Notes under the pieces: generated by a model
What the model was told of the DNA's origin: nothing
Database searches by the model: none
What the model saw: only the letters and a program-made list of their open reading frames with translations
Assembly (NCBI GenBank): GCA_902764705.1
Contig: CACWWZ010000006.1
Location: 26,176 to 90,175, forward strand
Source of the DNA: an uncultured Prevotellaceae bacterium
GTDB lineage: Bacteria > Bacteroidota > Bacteroidia > Bacteroidales > Bacteroidaceae
Length of the DNA: 64,000 nt
Reading direction: 5' to 3'
Made by a program: the position numbers and the translations under genes
Shown here: one piece after another, positions 34,401 through 44,691 of the stretch
How the letters are laid out: every line of letters starts with the position of its first letter
Numbering within the stretch: position 1 is the stretch's first letter

Positions 34401-37400
34401 ATGAAAAAACAACTACTAAGATTTAGTACGTTATGCTTGTTGCTCATTCTGGGAATGACGCAGGCAGTAGCGTTCACTGACATCAAGGCAGATTTCACCA
34501 ATGGTTCGTTCTTCACTGCTGAAGAGACCAGTGTGACTACTGCTGGATTGAAGATGAATGCTGACGGCACGTTTACACGTGTGGCAGCTGATGCTGCAGA
34601 TGCTAACGCAGTGATTACTGGTAAGTTCCACTCGAACGAGCATGGTATCAGTAATTTCTCGGCCACTGTCAAGGTGGATGGCCCGGTAAAGGTTTCCATG
34701 GGAACCTGCGCCTGGGGTGGTGACGTGACGATTAAGGATGCCACGGGTGCTACCGTAGGTACGTTCAACACGAACACCGGTGCATGCTACCACAACAACA
34801 AGACCGACAACATTGCCTCGACGTACTACAAAGGTGAGGCTACCACGCTGACCATTAGTGGCGGCAGCTATACTCCGTACTTTGCTGTAGAGGCTGTTGA
34901 TCCTTCTCAGCTGGCCAACGAAGCTACTGTGACTTTTGCAGCCGATGGAGCTGAAGGCGTCGTTCCTGCCGCAGTCAAGCAAGATGTGGGCAGTACCTTT
35001 ACACTGCCAAAGAACTACACTCTCTATGCGGAGGGCAAGACGCTGACTGCATGGACCGACGGTACCACCTACTATGCCCCCGGTTCTGAATTTACCGTTC
35101 CCGCTGAGGATATTACGCTGACTGCTAATTTTACCTATAATCAGGTGAACCTCGAAGACCGTACTGAGCCCGTGACCGTGAAGTGGAACTTCCGTCGCGA
35201 TGCAGGTGCTCCTACTGTAGCCTATCAGAATGCTACGGGTTTCTGGGTGGCTCAGGCTACTGTCAATGGTAAGACCATCGATGTGAAGGCTGACTTTGAC
35301 ACCAACAATGGCGGTAAGTTTGCCAACGGCAACTGGAACGACTGGGCACAGCTGAACCAGGGTACAAAGTGGACTATTCCTTCTTGTAAGGGTGCCACCG
35401 TATCGATGGAGGCTTATAGTGAAATCACCACTACCACCATCGACGGTCAGACCGACTATACCAGCGGCAAGACCATCAGCTACGAGATTGGTGGTTCTGC
35501 AGAGACCGTTGACGTGGTTATCGGCGACGGCTCATACTATCGTTACATCCAGGTGGTGCTGCCCGTAGTGGCCAGCGCCGGCGGCGAGAAGTTTGACAAT
35601 GTCGATGCTTCTATTGAGTGGCCAATGCTGGTTGACGGAAATGTGGATTTGGAAAGCAAGACCATCAATCCTGAGTCTGCTTTTTCAGTAACTTCTTTCG
35701 AATATAGCCCTGCTGATGCTACGGTTGCCACCGGTTCACGCAGCAAGGATCCTGATAACGGTTTGAAGTTCGTGACCTTTACGGGTGAGAACGTTCAGCT
35801 GCACTGGAATGTGAAGCCTGCTTCGGGCATTACCTTCACTCCGACTCAGATTAAGATGTACGTACAGCGCTTCGGTACCAACAAGAAGGACGGTGTCGTC
35901 GTTACCGCCAAGGTGGGTGAAGGCGAGCCGATGTCTCTTGGAACCTTTACGGCACGCCGTGCCAACTGGGATGACAGCCAGGAGGAAGGCCAGTGGGGTG
36001 GTGTACTCAGTAACCTGGTCAACGAGGTGGTGATCGACCTGACTGAGGAGCAGCAAAAGGCCCTGACGTCTGGCGAAGGCTTCGACCTGTATGCAACAAC
36101 CGGTCTGGCCAACAATAAGGCCGGCGGTTTCGCCGATGTCCGCATCTATGGTAAGGTGAACGGTACGAAGGCCGCTGTCGAGATGTACACCCTTGCTGTT
36201 GCTGCTAGTCCTGAAGAAGGCGGTAGTGTCAGCAAATATCCGAATGCTGATGAATACGAGGAGAATACCGAGGTTACGCTGACTGCCACCGAGAACTTCG
36301 GATACGACTTTGTGAACTGGACGAATGCTACAGGTTCGGAAATTTCCACTGAGGCTAAGTTCAAGTATTACGTGATGAGTCACGAGACACTGACCGCCAA
36401 CTTCAAGAAGGTGGAGACTTACGAGTTGAAACTGAATGTTGACGGTACGAATGACTACATGGTTGCTGTCAGTCCCGCTCCTACAGTGGTTGACGGCAAG
36501 TGGATGTATGAGGCTGGTACAACGGTTGTCCTGACGGCCAGCCAGTATGAGGGTCTGGTGACCTTCACCAACTGGAACGACGGTACGACGAGCAGCGAAC
36601 TGACTGTAACGATGGATGGCGATAAGGATATTGTCGCAACTTATTCTGAGGCTGACATCATTGCCGGCTGGGACTTCTATAAGGCTGGTGCCAGTGGCCG
36701 TAAGGCTGACTTCGCCGCACAGGACAACGACGGTGACGCACTGAATCTGGTGAATACCGAGACTGGTGAGACCAGCGGCTGGCTCGACAAGTCGACTGTT
36801 GCCGGAGGTGGTTACGAGAGCTTTGCCGGTGCTGCCGTCAACTGGCGTCAGGGCAAGCAAAACGGCGACGTGGGTAACTGGCACTGGCAGACGAAGATCA
36901 ATGCCGAGGCATTTACCGACATCAACGTACAGTTCCAGATGCTGTATAACTACAACGCTTATCAGACCTACGATGCTGAATACTCGCTGGACGGCGAGAA
37001 CTGGACCAAGTTCGGCAGCGTGACTATGACGGGTGTGAAGGCTGTGGCTCAGTTCAACGAGAAGCTGCCTGAGGCTGCCAACAACCAGAAGGATCTCTTC
37101 ATCCGTATGAAGGCCGACAAGACCTCGCAGGTCGACGGCGCTGCATCGGCTAACGACGGTAACACGCTGGCTATGTTCTTCATCACTGGTACTCCGAAGC
37201 TGGTTGACGACGGCACGGCTCCTGTGCTTGTTTCGACAGTTCCTGCCGACGGTGCTACTGGCGCTTCTGCCAGCGGTAAGATTGTGCTTACCTTCGACGA
37301 GCGCGTGAAGATGAAGGACGGTGCTAAGGGTATGATGGCTGTCAACAACGGCATGAGCGGTGCTTGGCAGGTAGAGCCCACCGTCAGTGGTAAGGCCATT

Positions 37401-38876
37401 ACCTTCGAATATAAGGGACTGGAGTATGCTACTCCTTACACCTTCTCTCTGGCAGCCAACACTGTCAGCGACCTGACAGACAACTATCTGGACAAGGACA
37501 TCACGATTAACTTTACCATCATGACGCGTCCGACGGTAGAGAAGAAGGCTTACGACCAGGTTGTCGAGAATGCCGAGCAGCTGGTGGCTGCCATCGAAGC
37601 TGCCCAGAAGCGCAACGACAAGAACGTGCGCTACCGCATCTTCATCAAGAACGGTGAATACACCATTCCTCTGAAGAGCACCATGAAGACCTGTAACGGT
37701 TACGAGGTGCCTGAGTGTATCACATTCATCAATACCCAGAACGTATCGTTCATCGGCGAGAGCCGCGACGGTGTCATCATCACCAATGGTATTGACAAGA
37801 ACGCTACCTTCGCCGGTCAGTACGGCACTACCAGCAAGTACGACGGTATCGGTAACAGCGACGTGTTCCAGATCAGCGGTAGCGACTACTACTTCCAGGA
37901 TCTGACCATCGAGAGCGGTATGGACGACGCTACTGGTCGTGACCTCGCCGTTCAGGATAAGGCTACGCGTACCATTTATAAGAATACCGGTCTGCGCGGC
38001 TATCAGGATACTTGGACTTCGAACAACGACAACGGACTCTACTACTTCGAGGAGGGTTACGTTCGCGGACGTACCGACTACATGTGCGGTAAGGGCGACG
38101 CATTCTTCAATGGTGTCGAACTGCGCCAGATTGCCGGTGGTTATGCTGCCGTACCTTCGAAGAGCATCAAGTACGGTTACGTCTACAAAGACTGCGTCAT
38201 CAACGGTGAAGGTGATAATGTTGACGGCAACTATACCCTCGGTCGTCCTTGGGGTAGCGGCACTCCTGTAGCCCTCTTCATCGACACGAAGATGAATGTG
38301 GTGCCTTCAGCTATTGGCTGGAGTGAGATGAGTAATGGCTGGCCCAAGCGTTTCGCTGAGTACAACTCAATGACATCTACTGGTTCGCAGATTGACCTGA
38401 GCGGTCGTAAGAAGACCTTCGGCGAAGGTCATGCCAACAATCCTATACTGACTGCCGAGGAAGCTGCCGAGGCTGGCAACCTGCACAATGTATTTGGCGA
38501 GTGGGATCCCACATTGCTTACCGAGCAGGCTCCTGTTCCACAGAACGTGAAGATTGCCGGAACCAGTCTGACTTGGGACAACAGCGACTACGCTCTGTTG
38601 TGGGCTGTCTGCAAGAATGGCAGCGTTGTTGGCTTCACCACTGAGCCTGCCTATACCGTCGACGACGCTACGGCAACCTATACCGTGCGTGCTGCCAACG
38701 AGATGGGTGGTCTGAGCGAAGCTTCTGATGCCGCTACAACAGCAACTGGCATTGAGAACGTCAGTGCAGCTAAGCCTGTTGTCGATGGTGCTATCTATAA
38801 CCTGAACGGTCAGAAGGTGAACAACGCCACGAAGGGTGTTTACATTATCAATGGTAACAAGGTTGTGATTAAGTGA
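34401..38876 (+). CDS. Large multidomain secreted pectinesterase (CE8)
   Basis: This 1491-residue protein has a signal peptide, then InlB/Listeria-Bacteroides-type repeats (about residues 175-250, 597-672 and 673-750), a beta-sandwich region (about 755-935), a Big_5-like Ig domain (APVLVSTVPADGATGAS, about 940-1043) and a C-terminal CE8 pectin methylesterase domain (about 1048-1370). Key motifs are GYQDTW, GRTDYMCGKGDAFF with the nucleophilic Asp (about 1227), and TLGRPWG. It removes methyl esters from homogalacturonan so that lyases can act. The final NLNGQKV...KGVYIINGNKVVIK tail is shared with other proteins here. A palindromic operator precedes its promoter. Confidence 0.9.
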   Translation: MKKQLLRFSTLCLLLILGMTQAVAFTDIKADFTNGSFFTAEETSVTTAGLKMNADGTFTRVAADAADANAVITGKFHSNEHGISNFSATVKVDGPVKVSMGTCAWGGDVTIKDATGATVGTFNTNTGACYHNNKTDNIASTYYKGEATTLTISGGSYTPYFAVEAVDPSQLANEATVTFAADGAEGVVPAAVKQDVGSTFTLPKNYTLYAEGKTLTAWTDGTTYYAPGSEFTVPAEDITLTANFTYNQVNLEDRTEPVTVKWNFRRDAGAPTVAYQNATGFWVAQATVNGKTIDVKADFDTNNGGKFANGNWNDWAQLNQGTKWTIPSCKGATVSMEAYSEITTTTIDGQTDYTSGKTISYEIGGSAETVDVVIGDGSYYRYIQVVLPVVASAGGEKFDNVDASIEWPMLVDGNVDLESKTINPESAFSVTSFEYSPADATVATGSRSKDPDNGLKFVTFTGENVQLHWNVKPASGITFTPTQIKMYVQRFGTNKKDGVVVTAKVGEGEPMSLGTFTARRANWDDSQEEGQWGGVLSNLVNEVVIDLTEEQQKALTSGEGFDLYATTGLANNKAGGFADVRIYGKVNGTKAAVEMYTLAVAASPEEGGSVSKYPNADEYEENTEVTLTATENFGYDFVNWTNATGSEISTEAKFKYYVMSHETLTANFKKVETYELKLNVDGTNDYMVAVSPAPTVVDGKWMYEAGTTVVLTASQYEGLVTFTNWNDGTTSSELTVTMDGDKDIVATYSEADIIAGWDFYKAGASGRKADFAAQDNDGDALNLVNTETGETSGWLDKSTVAGGGYESFAGAAVNWRQGKQNGDVGNWHWQTKINAEAFTDINVQFQMLYNYNAYQTYDAEYSLDGENWTKFGSVTMTGVKAVAQFNEKLPEAANNQKDLFIRMKADKTSQVDGAASANDGNTLAMFFITGTPKLVDDGTAPVLVSTVPADGATGASASGKIVLTFDERVKMKDGAKGMMAVNNGMSGAWQVEPTVSGKAITFEYKGLEYATPYTFSLAANTVSDLTDNYLDKDITINFTIMTRPTVEKKAYDQVVENAEQLVAAIEAAQKRNDKNVRYRIFIKNGEYTIPLKSTMKTCNGYEVPECITFINTQNVSFIGESRDGVIITNGIDKNATFAGQYGTTSKYDGIGNSDVFQISGSDYYFQDLTIESGMDDATGRDLAVQDKATRTIYKNTGLRGYQDTWTSNNDNGLYYFEEGYVRGRTDYMCGKGDAFFNGVELRQIAGGYAAVPSKSIKYGYVYKDCVINGEGDNVDGNYTLGRPWGSGTPVALFIDTKMNVVPSAIGWSEMSNGWPKRFAEYNSMTSTGSQIDLSGRKKTFGEGHANNPILTAEEAAEAGNLHNVFGEWDPTLLTEQAPVPQNVKIAGTSLTWDNSDYALLWAVCKNGSVVGFTTEPAYTVDDATATYTVRAANEMGGLSEASDAATTATGIENVSAAKPVVDGAIYNLNGQKVNNATKGVYIINGNKVVIK

Positions 38877-38946
38877 GCGAAGTGAAAGCAAGCTTACACT
38901 TCCGAACGTGAGCAAGCTCGAGCAAAGCTCAAGGTTGTGATTAAGT
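38859..38946. repeat. Direct repeat of the CE8 gene end flanking a 56-bp insert
   Basis: The 16-mer AAGGTTGTGATTAAGT occurs at 38859-38874, ending in the stop TGA, and again at 38931-38946, followed by AAG so that it reads TAA. The 56 bp between them contain short inverted repeats (GAAGTG/CACTTC and GAGC...GCTC). The repeat period is 72 bp. Confidence 0.8.
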
Positions 38947-38972
38947 AAGAATAAACACTTACAAATAGTTAA

Positions 38973-39008
38973 GAGGGCGGGGAAGGAGACGTTTCCCGCT
39001 CTCTTTTT
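38973..39008 (+). terminator. Terminator after the CE8 gene
   Basis: GAGGGCGGGGAA pairs with TTTCCCGCTCTC across a short loop and is followed by TTTTT. Confidence 0.8.
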
Positions 39009-39017
39009 ATTAATATA

Positions 39018-39031
39018 CGTAATCGTTTACG
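39018..39031. promoter_or_regulatory. Palindromic operator, site 2 (first SusCD)
   Basis: CGTAATCGTTTACG, the reverse complement of site 3, lies 43 bp upstream of TACTTTTG at 39075-39082. Confidence 0.65.
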
Positions 39032-39074
39032 AAAAAAAGAGCATAAAACACTTGGTAGTATTAAATAATATTTG

Positions 39075-39082
39075 TACTTTTG
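39075..39082 (+). promoter_or_regulatory. -7 element of the first SusCD operon
   Basis: TACTTTTGC about 53 bp before the start codon; a TTGG/CTTG partial -33 box is 20 nt upstream. Confidence 0.55.
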
Positions 39083-39134
39083 CAGCAATTTAAGAAACTA
39101 CTTTTATATAAAACAAACAAACAATTTTATTAAC

Positions 39135-42100
39135 ATGCAAAAAAGAAGACTACTCTTAGCCCTTTTGCTGTGTGCACTGTGGCTAACGGGCTTCGCCCAA
39201 AATGCAATCAAGGGTACCGTGAAGGACAAGTCCGGTGAACCGCTGATTGGAGTGAGCGTTACTTATGGTAACGGCCAGGGTACGGTGACCGACATTGACG
39301 GTAACTTCAGTGTCAACGCCCCCGCTGGCTCAACCATTAAGTTCTCGTATGTTGGTTACAAGGCTGCGACTCAGAAGGCCGGTGCCAACATGAATGTCAC
39401 CCTCGAGGAAGACAATACGACCCTTGAGGACGTGGTCGTTATCGGTTATGGAACGATGAAGCGTCGCGACTTGACGGGTGCTGTGGCATCAGTAACCGGT
39501 GAGACGCTGGCCAAGAACCCCGTTTCGAACATTGCTCAGGCCCTGCAGGGTCAGCTGCCTGGTGTGAGCGTTGTTTCTCAGGACGGTCGTCCCGGTGCTA
39601 CCACTCAGATCCGTGTTCGTGGTGGTGGTTCTATCACCCAGTCGAACGACCCGTTGTATATCGTTGACGGTGTACAGGTGAGTGACATTTCGGATATTCC
39701 TGCCGACAACATCGAGAGCATTGACGTGCTGAAGGATGCTGCCTCGACGGCCATCTACGGTGCCCGTGGTGCCAATGGTGTTATCCTGATTACCACGAAG
39801 GGTTCGAAGGGTGACGGCAAGACCAAGGTGCAGTATAACATGTACTATCAGATCAAGAAGTCGACATATACTCCCGACGTGCAGAATGCCTACGACTATG
39901 TGCTGCACAACTGGAGCTATGCCAAGGCTTACGGTGAAGCTTACGGCGACGGCGTTGCCTCTTACTTCGGACTGGGCAGTGCTTACGGCAACCATCTGAA
40001 CGAGTTCAAGAACATGGGTGTTCATAACTATGTGGACGACGTGATGCAGACTGCTCACTCGTGGAACCACGACTTGTCGCTCTCTGGTGGTAACCAGAAG
40101 ACCAAGTACTATGCTTCTATCAACTACGTTAACGATGAGGGTAACCGCATCAACACCAGTTTCAAGCGTTGGAATGCCAACTTCAAGATATCTCAGAAGA
40201 TTAATAAGGACCTGACTTTCGACGCTGACCTGCGTTACAGCGAGATGAAGCGCGAGGGTACACAGTATGAGTATGCTGCCGGTAATGCCGTCTATGGTTT
40301 CAGACCCATCGACAAACCTCTGGGCAGCGACGAACCTTCTGACCTCGGTATGGGTAGCGCTAGCGTGGAAGACATCAGCAACCCGCTGTCAATCATCGAC
40401 AACTATAGCAGCATCTCGAATCGCCAGCGTATCCGCGCTATGGGTACCCTGACTTGGAATGTGCTGAAGGGCCTCACCGCCAAGAGTGAACTCTCGCTGA
40501 GCCGCAACTGGAGCAAGACAGAGGACTGGGATGGCGGTAAGTCGTCGAATCCCTACAACAAGGCTGGTCTGTCGCAGGGCGACGGCTATGGCATCCGTTG
40601 GGCCACCACGCTGAACTATCAGGTGCAGGGCCTCGGTGAGGACCACAACTTGTCGTTCCTCGCTGGTAACGAGGTGCTGGCCAGCAAGTCGACAAGCAGC
40701 TCGATGATCGGTGCCGGATATCCCTCCGAATTCTCGCAGGAACGTGCCTTCGGTATGTTCAATATGTATAATATGGTGGACGAGTATCTTACTCAGACTC
40801 AGCAGGCTTCAGACTTTAATTACACCATTGGTGAGCCTAAGCACACGCTGTCGTGGTTCGGTCGTGTCAACTACGACTATCTGGGCCGCTATCTCTTCAC
40901 CGCTACGTTCCGTGCCGATGGTAGCTCGAACTTCGCTCCCAACAACCACTGGGGTTACTTCCCCGCTGCAGCCTTCGCATGGCGCATCAACGACGAGCCG
41001 TTCATGGCTTCTACGAAGGACTGGTTGGACAACTTGAAGCTGCGTCTCTCTTACGGTACATCTGGTAACGACAATATCGACGCCAGCCTGTGGAAAGAAT
41101 ACTGGGAGCCGAAGGTCGTCTGGACCAATGGTGTCCGCAAGGTGACCTTCTCGCCGGGTGCCGTACTGGCTAACCCCGACCTGAAGTGGGAGACCACCAT
41201 TAGCCGTAACCTCGGTATCGACTATGGCTTCTGGAATGGTAAGCTGCGTGGTAGCATCGAGTTCTACTGGAATACCACGAAGGACATTCTGATGCGCGTT
41301 CCCGTTGCAGAGTCAACCGGTCATAGCTATCAGTACCAGAACGTCGGTGAGACATCGAACAAGGGTATCGAGTTCTCGATCTTCTACGAGATTATCCGTT
41401 CGAAGGACTTCAATCTGAGCGTCAACGCTACTTACAACTATAATAAGAATAATGTGGAGAAGGTTGTTGAGGGTGTGAATGCCGACACGAACACCAACTG
41501 GGGTTCTTCGATGAAGCGTCCGTACAACGACTACATCATCCGCGAGGGTGAGCCCGTAGGAACCATCTACGGCTATAAGTCAGCCGGTTTCTATACCGTT
41601 GACGACTTCAATGTCAGCAACGGAGTTTGGACACTGAAGCCCGGCGTGCCCGACATGGGTTCTAACGTGACCAACTATCCCGGTAGCGTATCGGCTCTCT
41701 ACAATCTGCCTGAGGGGCAGGTGGCATTCCCCGGTATGGTGAAATTCCAGGATACCGATGGCGACGGAACCATCACAGAAGAGGACTGCACAGTCATCGG
41801 TCACACGATGCCTAAGCACACAGGTGGTATTAACCTGAATGCCAACTACAAGGGCTTCGACTTCTCGGCAGGCTTTACTTATCAGATTGGTGGCGACGTG
41901 TACAACGCAAACGCCATGCATTCTATGATGGGTAACAAGGATACCAGCTTCGGTTGGAACCGTCTGGCTATTGTTTCTGACTGCTGGAAGATTTATGATG
42001 TCGATGCTAGCGGCGACCTGTTTGCTGTTACCGATCCTACTGCTCTGGCCAGCCTCAATGCCGGTGCCAAGTATGCACTGCCTTACGCAGAGTATGGTCT

Positions 42101-42380
42101 GGTGAACTCTGAATTCATCGAGGATGCTTCTTATCTGCGCCTGAACACGCTGACGCTCGGCTACACACTGCCGAAGAACCTGACCAAGAAGGTTGGTATC
42201 AGCAATCTGCGCGTCTACTTTACGGGTGGTAACCTGTTCTGTCTGACCGGTTACAACGGCAGCGACCCCGATGTGAACACCCGTCCCGGTGGCAACAACG
42301 GATTCCCCACTCCGAACTATGACTGGAACTCATATCCGCGTGCCAGAACTTATACTTTCGGTCTTAATGTTGCATTCTAA
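39135..42380 (+). CDS. SusC/RagA-type TonB-dependent outer-membrane transporter (first copy)
   Basis: This 1081-residue protein has a signal peptide ending ALWLTGFAQ, a CarboxypepD_reg-like domain (about residues 25-100), the TonB-box/plug start EDVVVIGYGTMKRRDLTGAV, the plug (ALQGQLPGVSV, RVRGGGS, YIVDGVQV) and a long beta-barrel. ATG 39135 gives a proper signal; the frame opens earlier at 39072. It imports oligosaccharides together with the SusD encoded 14 bp downstream. The pectin context suggests galacturonan or rhamnogalacturonan fragments. Confidence 0.95.
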   Translation: MQKRRLLLALLLCALWLTGFAQNAIKGTVKDKSGEPLIGVSVTYGNGQGTVTDIDGNFSVNAPAGSTIKFSYVGYKAATQKAGANMNVTLEEDNTTLEDVVVIGYGTMKRRDLTGAVASVTGETLAKNPVSNIAQALQGQLPGVSVVSQDGRPGATTQIRVRGGGSITQSNDPLYIVDGVQVSDISDIPADNIESIDVLKDAASTAIYGARGANGVILITTKGSKGDGKTKVQYNMYYQIKKSTYTPDVQNAYDYVLHNWSYAKAYGEAYGDGVASYFGLGSAYGNHLNEFKNMGVHNYVDDVMQTAHSWNHDLSLSGGNQKTKYYASINYVNDEGNRINTSFKRWNANFKISQKINKDLTFDADLRYSEMKREGTQYEYAAGNAVYGFRPIDKPLGSDEPSDLGMGSASVEDISNPLSIIDNYSSISNRQRIRAMGTLTWNVLKGLTAKSELSLSRNWSKTEDWDGGKSSNPYNKAGLSQGDGYGIRWATTLNYQVQGLGEDHNLSFLAGNEVLASKSTSSSMIGAGYPSEFSQERAFGMFNMYNMVDEYLTQTQQASDFNYTIGEPKHTLSWFGRVNYDYLGRYLFTATFRADGSSNFAPNNHWGYFPAAAFAWRINDEPFMASTKDWLDNLKLRLSYGTSGNDNIDASLWKEYWEPKVVWTNGVRKVTFSPGAVLANPDLKWETTISRNLGIDYGFWNGKLRGSIEFYWNTTKDILMRVPVAESTGHSYQYQNVGETSNKGIEFSIFYEIIRSKDFNLSVNATYNYNKNNVEKVVEGVNADTNTNWGSSMKRPYNDYIIREGEPVGTIYGYKSAGFYTVDDFNVSNGVWTLKPGVPDMGSNVTNYPGSVSALYNLPEGQVAFPGMVKFQDTDGDGTITEEDCTVIGHTMPKHTGGINLNANYKGFDFSAGFTYQIGGDVYNANAMHSMMGNKDTSFGWNRLAIVSDCWKIYDVDASGDLFAVTDPTALASLNAGAKYALPYAEYGLVNSEFIEDASYLRLNTLTLGYTLPKNLTKKVGISNLRVYFTGGNLFCLTGYNGSDPDVNTRPGGNNGFPTPNYDWNSYPRARTYTFGLNVAF

Positions 42381-42394
42381 ATCGTAAGAAAGAT

Positions 42395-44497
42395 ATGAAA
42401 AAGATATTATATTCAACCCTTTTCGCAGCAGCCACCCTCATTTTGGGTGCATCATGTAGCGACTATCTGGAGACTGACACGCTGTCAAAGGCCGATGCAG
42501 CCTTCGTATTCTCGACCAACGAGACGGCTCGTGCCGCTCTTGAAGGTGCCTACTCATCATGGACTGATGCTGCACAGAATAAAGTCTTCGGCGACGGTCT
42601 GTTCTATGCTGCCGACGTAGCAGGTTCTGACATTGAGCGTCACCCTGAGAATTTCGCCAATCAGCCCGGTCGTCACTATCCGGAGTGCTTCTACCAGAAT
42701 GGTAAGTATGCCAGCGAATATACCCTGCTGAGCTATCAGAAGGAGAACGATACCTATGCTTCGCTGTATGCTGTCATCAACAAGGCTTGTATCGTAGTGA
42801 GTGCCATCCAGAGCTCCAAAGGCTTCCAGGATATGCTCGACGCCGGTGTGGAGTGCACGATGGGTCAGCTCTATGGTGAGGCTGTGGCCCTGAAGGCTAC
42901 TGCTTATCGTGAGCTCATCAAGTACTTTGGCGATGTTCCTTATATCAGCGGTAAGACCACTGACCACGAGGGACTCGTAGGCCGTGACTCTATCTATGAC
43001 GTCATCCTCGACGAGTTGCAGCAGGCAGCTCCCGTCATGTATCGCGTCGGTTCTATTCCCGGCATTACGGGCAAGAACTACTTCTCTCGCACTTATGTGG
43101 AAGGTCTTATCGGACGTATCGCTCTCGAGGCTGGTGGTTACCAGACCCGTCGTGGCGACATCGCCCGCGTGGATGGCAAGGGTAATGCGCTGACCTTCGA
43201 GAATATGGGTTCAGAGAACAACGGTGCCACCTATGGCCGCCGCAGCGACTGGAAGGGTTATTACGAGATTGCCAAGAAGTACTTCAAGGCTGTCATCGAC
43301 AACCCCGGTACTGCTAAGTTCATCACTACCGACTCACGCTCGTCAGCTAACGCCTATCAGGTATTCTTCCAGCAGATGCATACCGAGGACGAGAATTATG
43401 CCGATGAGAGCATCTATGAGTATGCCATCACACAGGGTGGAGGTAACGATGCACGTCCTTACTCCTTCGGTCGTCCTGCTACCGGTGGTTCAAAGAACAA
43501 CTATCCTTGTAAGAACTATGGTCAGGGCCGTATCAATCCTGCCTTCTACTATGGTGTGTTCGATCCTGCCGACATGCGTCGTGACGTCAGCTGCACGGTA
43601 ACGGCCACCAAGGGTGCCGACGGTACTGAGATCATCCTCCCCTTCACTCCCGGTTCACAGGGCAAGGGCGGCGGTATCTCCTTCAACAAGTGGGACGAGA
43701 ACCGTCAGGATAAGGTTTGGGTTGCCAACCAGCGTAAGTCGGGTATCAATGGCCCGTACATGCGTATCTCGGAAATCTATCTCGGCTATGCTGAGGCTTG
43801 TGCTGCTACGGGCGATGCTTCTGCTGCCCGCCAGTATCTCGACATCATCCGCAACCGTGCCTTCGGTGGTGCCGACAAGGCTAAGACCGATGCTTTCATC
43901 GCCAAGGAAGGCTCTCTGCTGAATGCCATCATTCAGGAGCGCGGCTTCGAGTTTGCCGGTGAGGGTGACCGTCGCTGGACACTGATCCGTACCGGTCTTA
44001 TCGGCCCGAAGATCAAGGAAATCAAGGAGCTGACCCAGAAGATGTTCGACGGTCTGAAGGCTAACGGCTACTATACCTTCGAGAATGGCAACACCATCTC
44101 CAGCTATATCTGGACGAAGTATGTTGACCTCGGTAAGGGCAAGCGTCTTGTCAACCAGTGCACCGACGAGAACGATCCTGCACAGTTCCCCGGATGGCGT
44201 GGCGTGAACAACGACTGGAGTGCTTACGGACTGGCTATTCCCGACAACTATGCTCCCAACTTGGCTATCAAGGGTCTGTTCAAGGCACTCACTGCTGACG
44301 AGATTGCAGCACTCGAGGCTGACGGCTACAAGAAGACCAACTGGGCTGTTGACCTGGTGAAGGCAGAAGACGAGTACAACAAGTACCTCTTCCTCGACTA
44401 TGACTATGTGAAGGCTCCTATCTACCTCTGGCCGTTCACCCCGAACGTGCTGGCTAACGGTGGCTTCACCAATGGTTACGGTTTCAAGCAGGAGTAA
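42395..44497 (+). CDS. SusD-type outer-membrane glycan-binding lipoprotein (first copy)
   Basis: This 700-residue protein has a lipoprotein signal (LGASCSDYLETDT) followed by the SusD/RagB helical fold: an N-terminal TPR-like region with SDYLETD and ARAALEGAYSSW, and the C-terminal RAFGGADKAKT...IIQERGFEFAGEGDRRWTLIR segment typical of the family. It sits as a lid over the preceding SusC and captures oligosaccharides. A hairpin terminator follows. Confidence 0.95.
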   Translation: MKKILYSTLFAAATLILGASCSDYLETDTLSKADAAFVFSTNETARAALEGAYSSWTDAAQNKVFGDGLFYAADVAGSDIERHPENFANQPGRHYPECFYQNGKYASEYTLLSYQKENDTYASLYAVINKACIVVSAIQSSKGFQDMLDAGVECTMGQLYGEAVALKATAYRELIKYFGDVPYISGKTTDHEGLVGRDSIYDVILDELQQAAPVMYRVGSIPGITGKNYFSRTYVEGLIGRIALEAGGYQTRRGDIARVDGKGNALTFENMGSENNGATYGRRSDWKGYYEIAKKYFKAVIDNPGTAKFITTDSRSSANAYQVFFQQMHTEDENYADESIYEYAITQGGGNDARPYSFGRPATGGSKNNYPCKNYGQGRINPAFYYGVFDPADMRRDVSCTVTATKGADGTEIILPFTPGSQGKGGGISFNKWDENRQDKVWVANQRKSGINGPYMRISEIYLGYAEACAATGDASAARQYLDIIRNRAFGGADKAKTDAFIAKEGSLLNAIIQERGFEFAGEGDRRWTLIRTGLIGPKIKEIKELTQKMFDGLKANGYYTFENGNTISSYIWTKYVDLGKGKRLVNQCTDENDPAQFPGWRGVNNDWSAYGLAIPDNYAPNLAIKGLFKALTADEIAALEADGYKKTNWAVDLVKAEDEYNKYLFLDYDYVKAPIYLWPFTPNVLANGGFTNGYGFKQE

Positions 44498-44517
44498 CTG
44501 ACACCTTATTAATATAA

Positions 44518-44556
44518 AGAGAAGCAGAGAGCAACAGGCTTTCTGCTTCTCTTTTT
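44518..44556 (+). terminator. Terminator after the first SusCD pair
   Basis: AGAGAAGCAGA pairs with TCTGCTTCTCT over a 13-nt loop, followed by TTTT. Confidence 0.85.
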
Positions 44557-44578
44557 GTGTATTTCTTGTATAATATTT

Positions 44579-44592
44579 CGTAAACGATTACG
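44579..44592. promoter_or_regulatory. Palindromic operator, site 3 (second SusCD)
   Basis: CGTAAACGATTACG lies 43 bp upstream of TACCTTTG at 44636-44643, the same distance as site 2. Confidence 0.65.
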
Positions 44593-44611
44593 AAAAAAAT
44601 ACCAAATAATG

Positions 44612-44643
44612 TTTGGAAATCTTAATAATACTTTGTACCTTTG
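44612..44643 (+). promoter_or_regulatory. Promoter of the second SusCD operon
   Basis: TTTG at 44612-44615, 20 nt, TACCTTTG at 44636-44643. Confidence 0.75.
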
Positions 44644-44691
44644 CAGTCAGAATATTCTATTTATTAATTAATTTTTTAAAACTACTAATTT

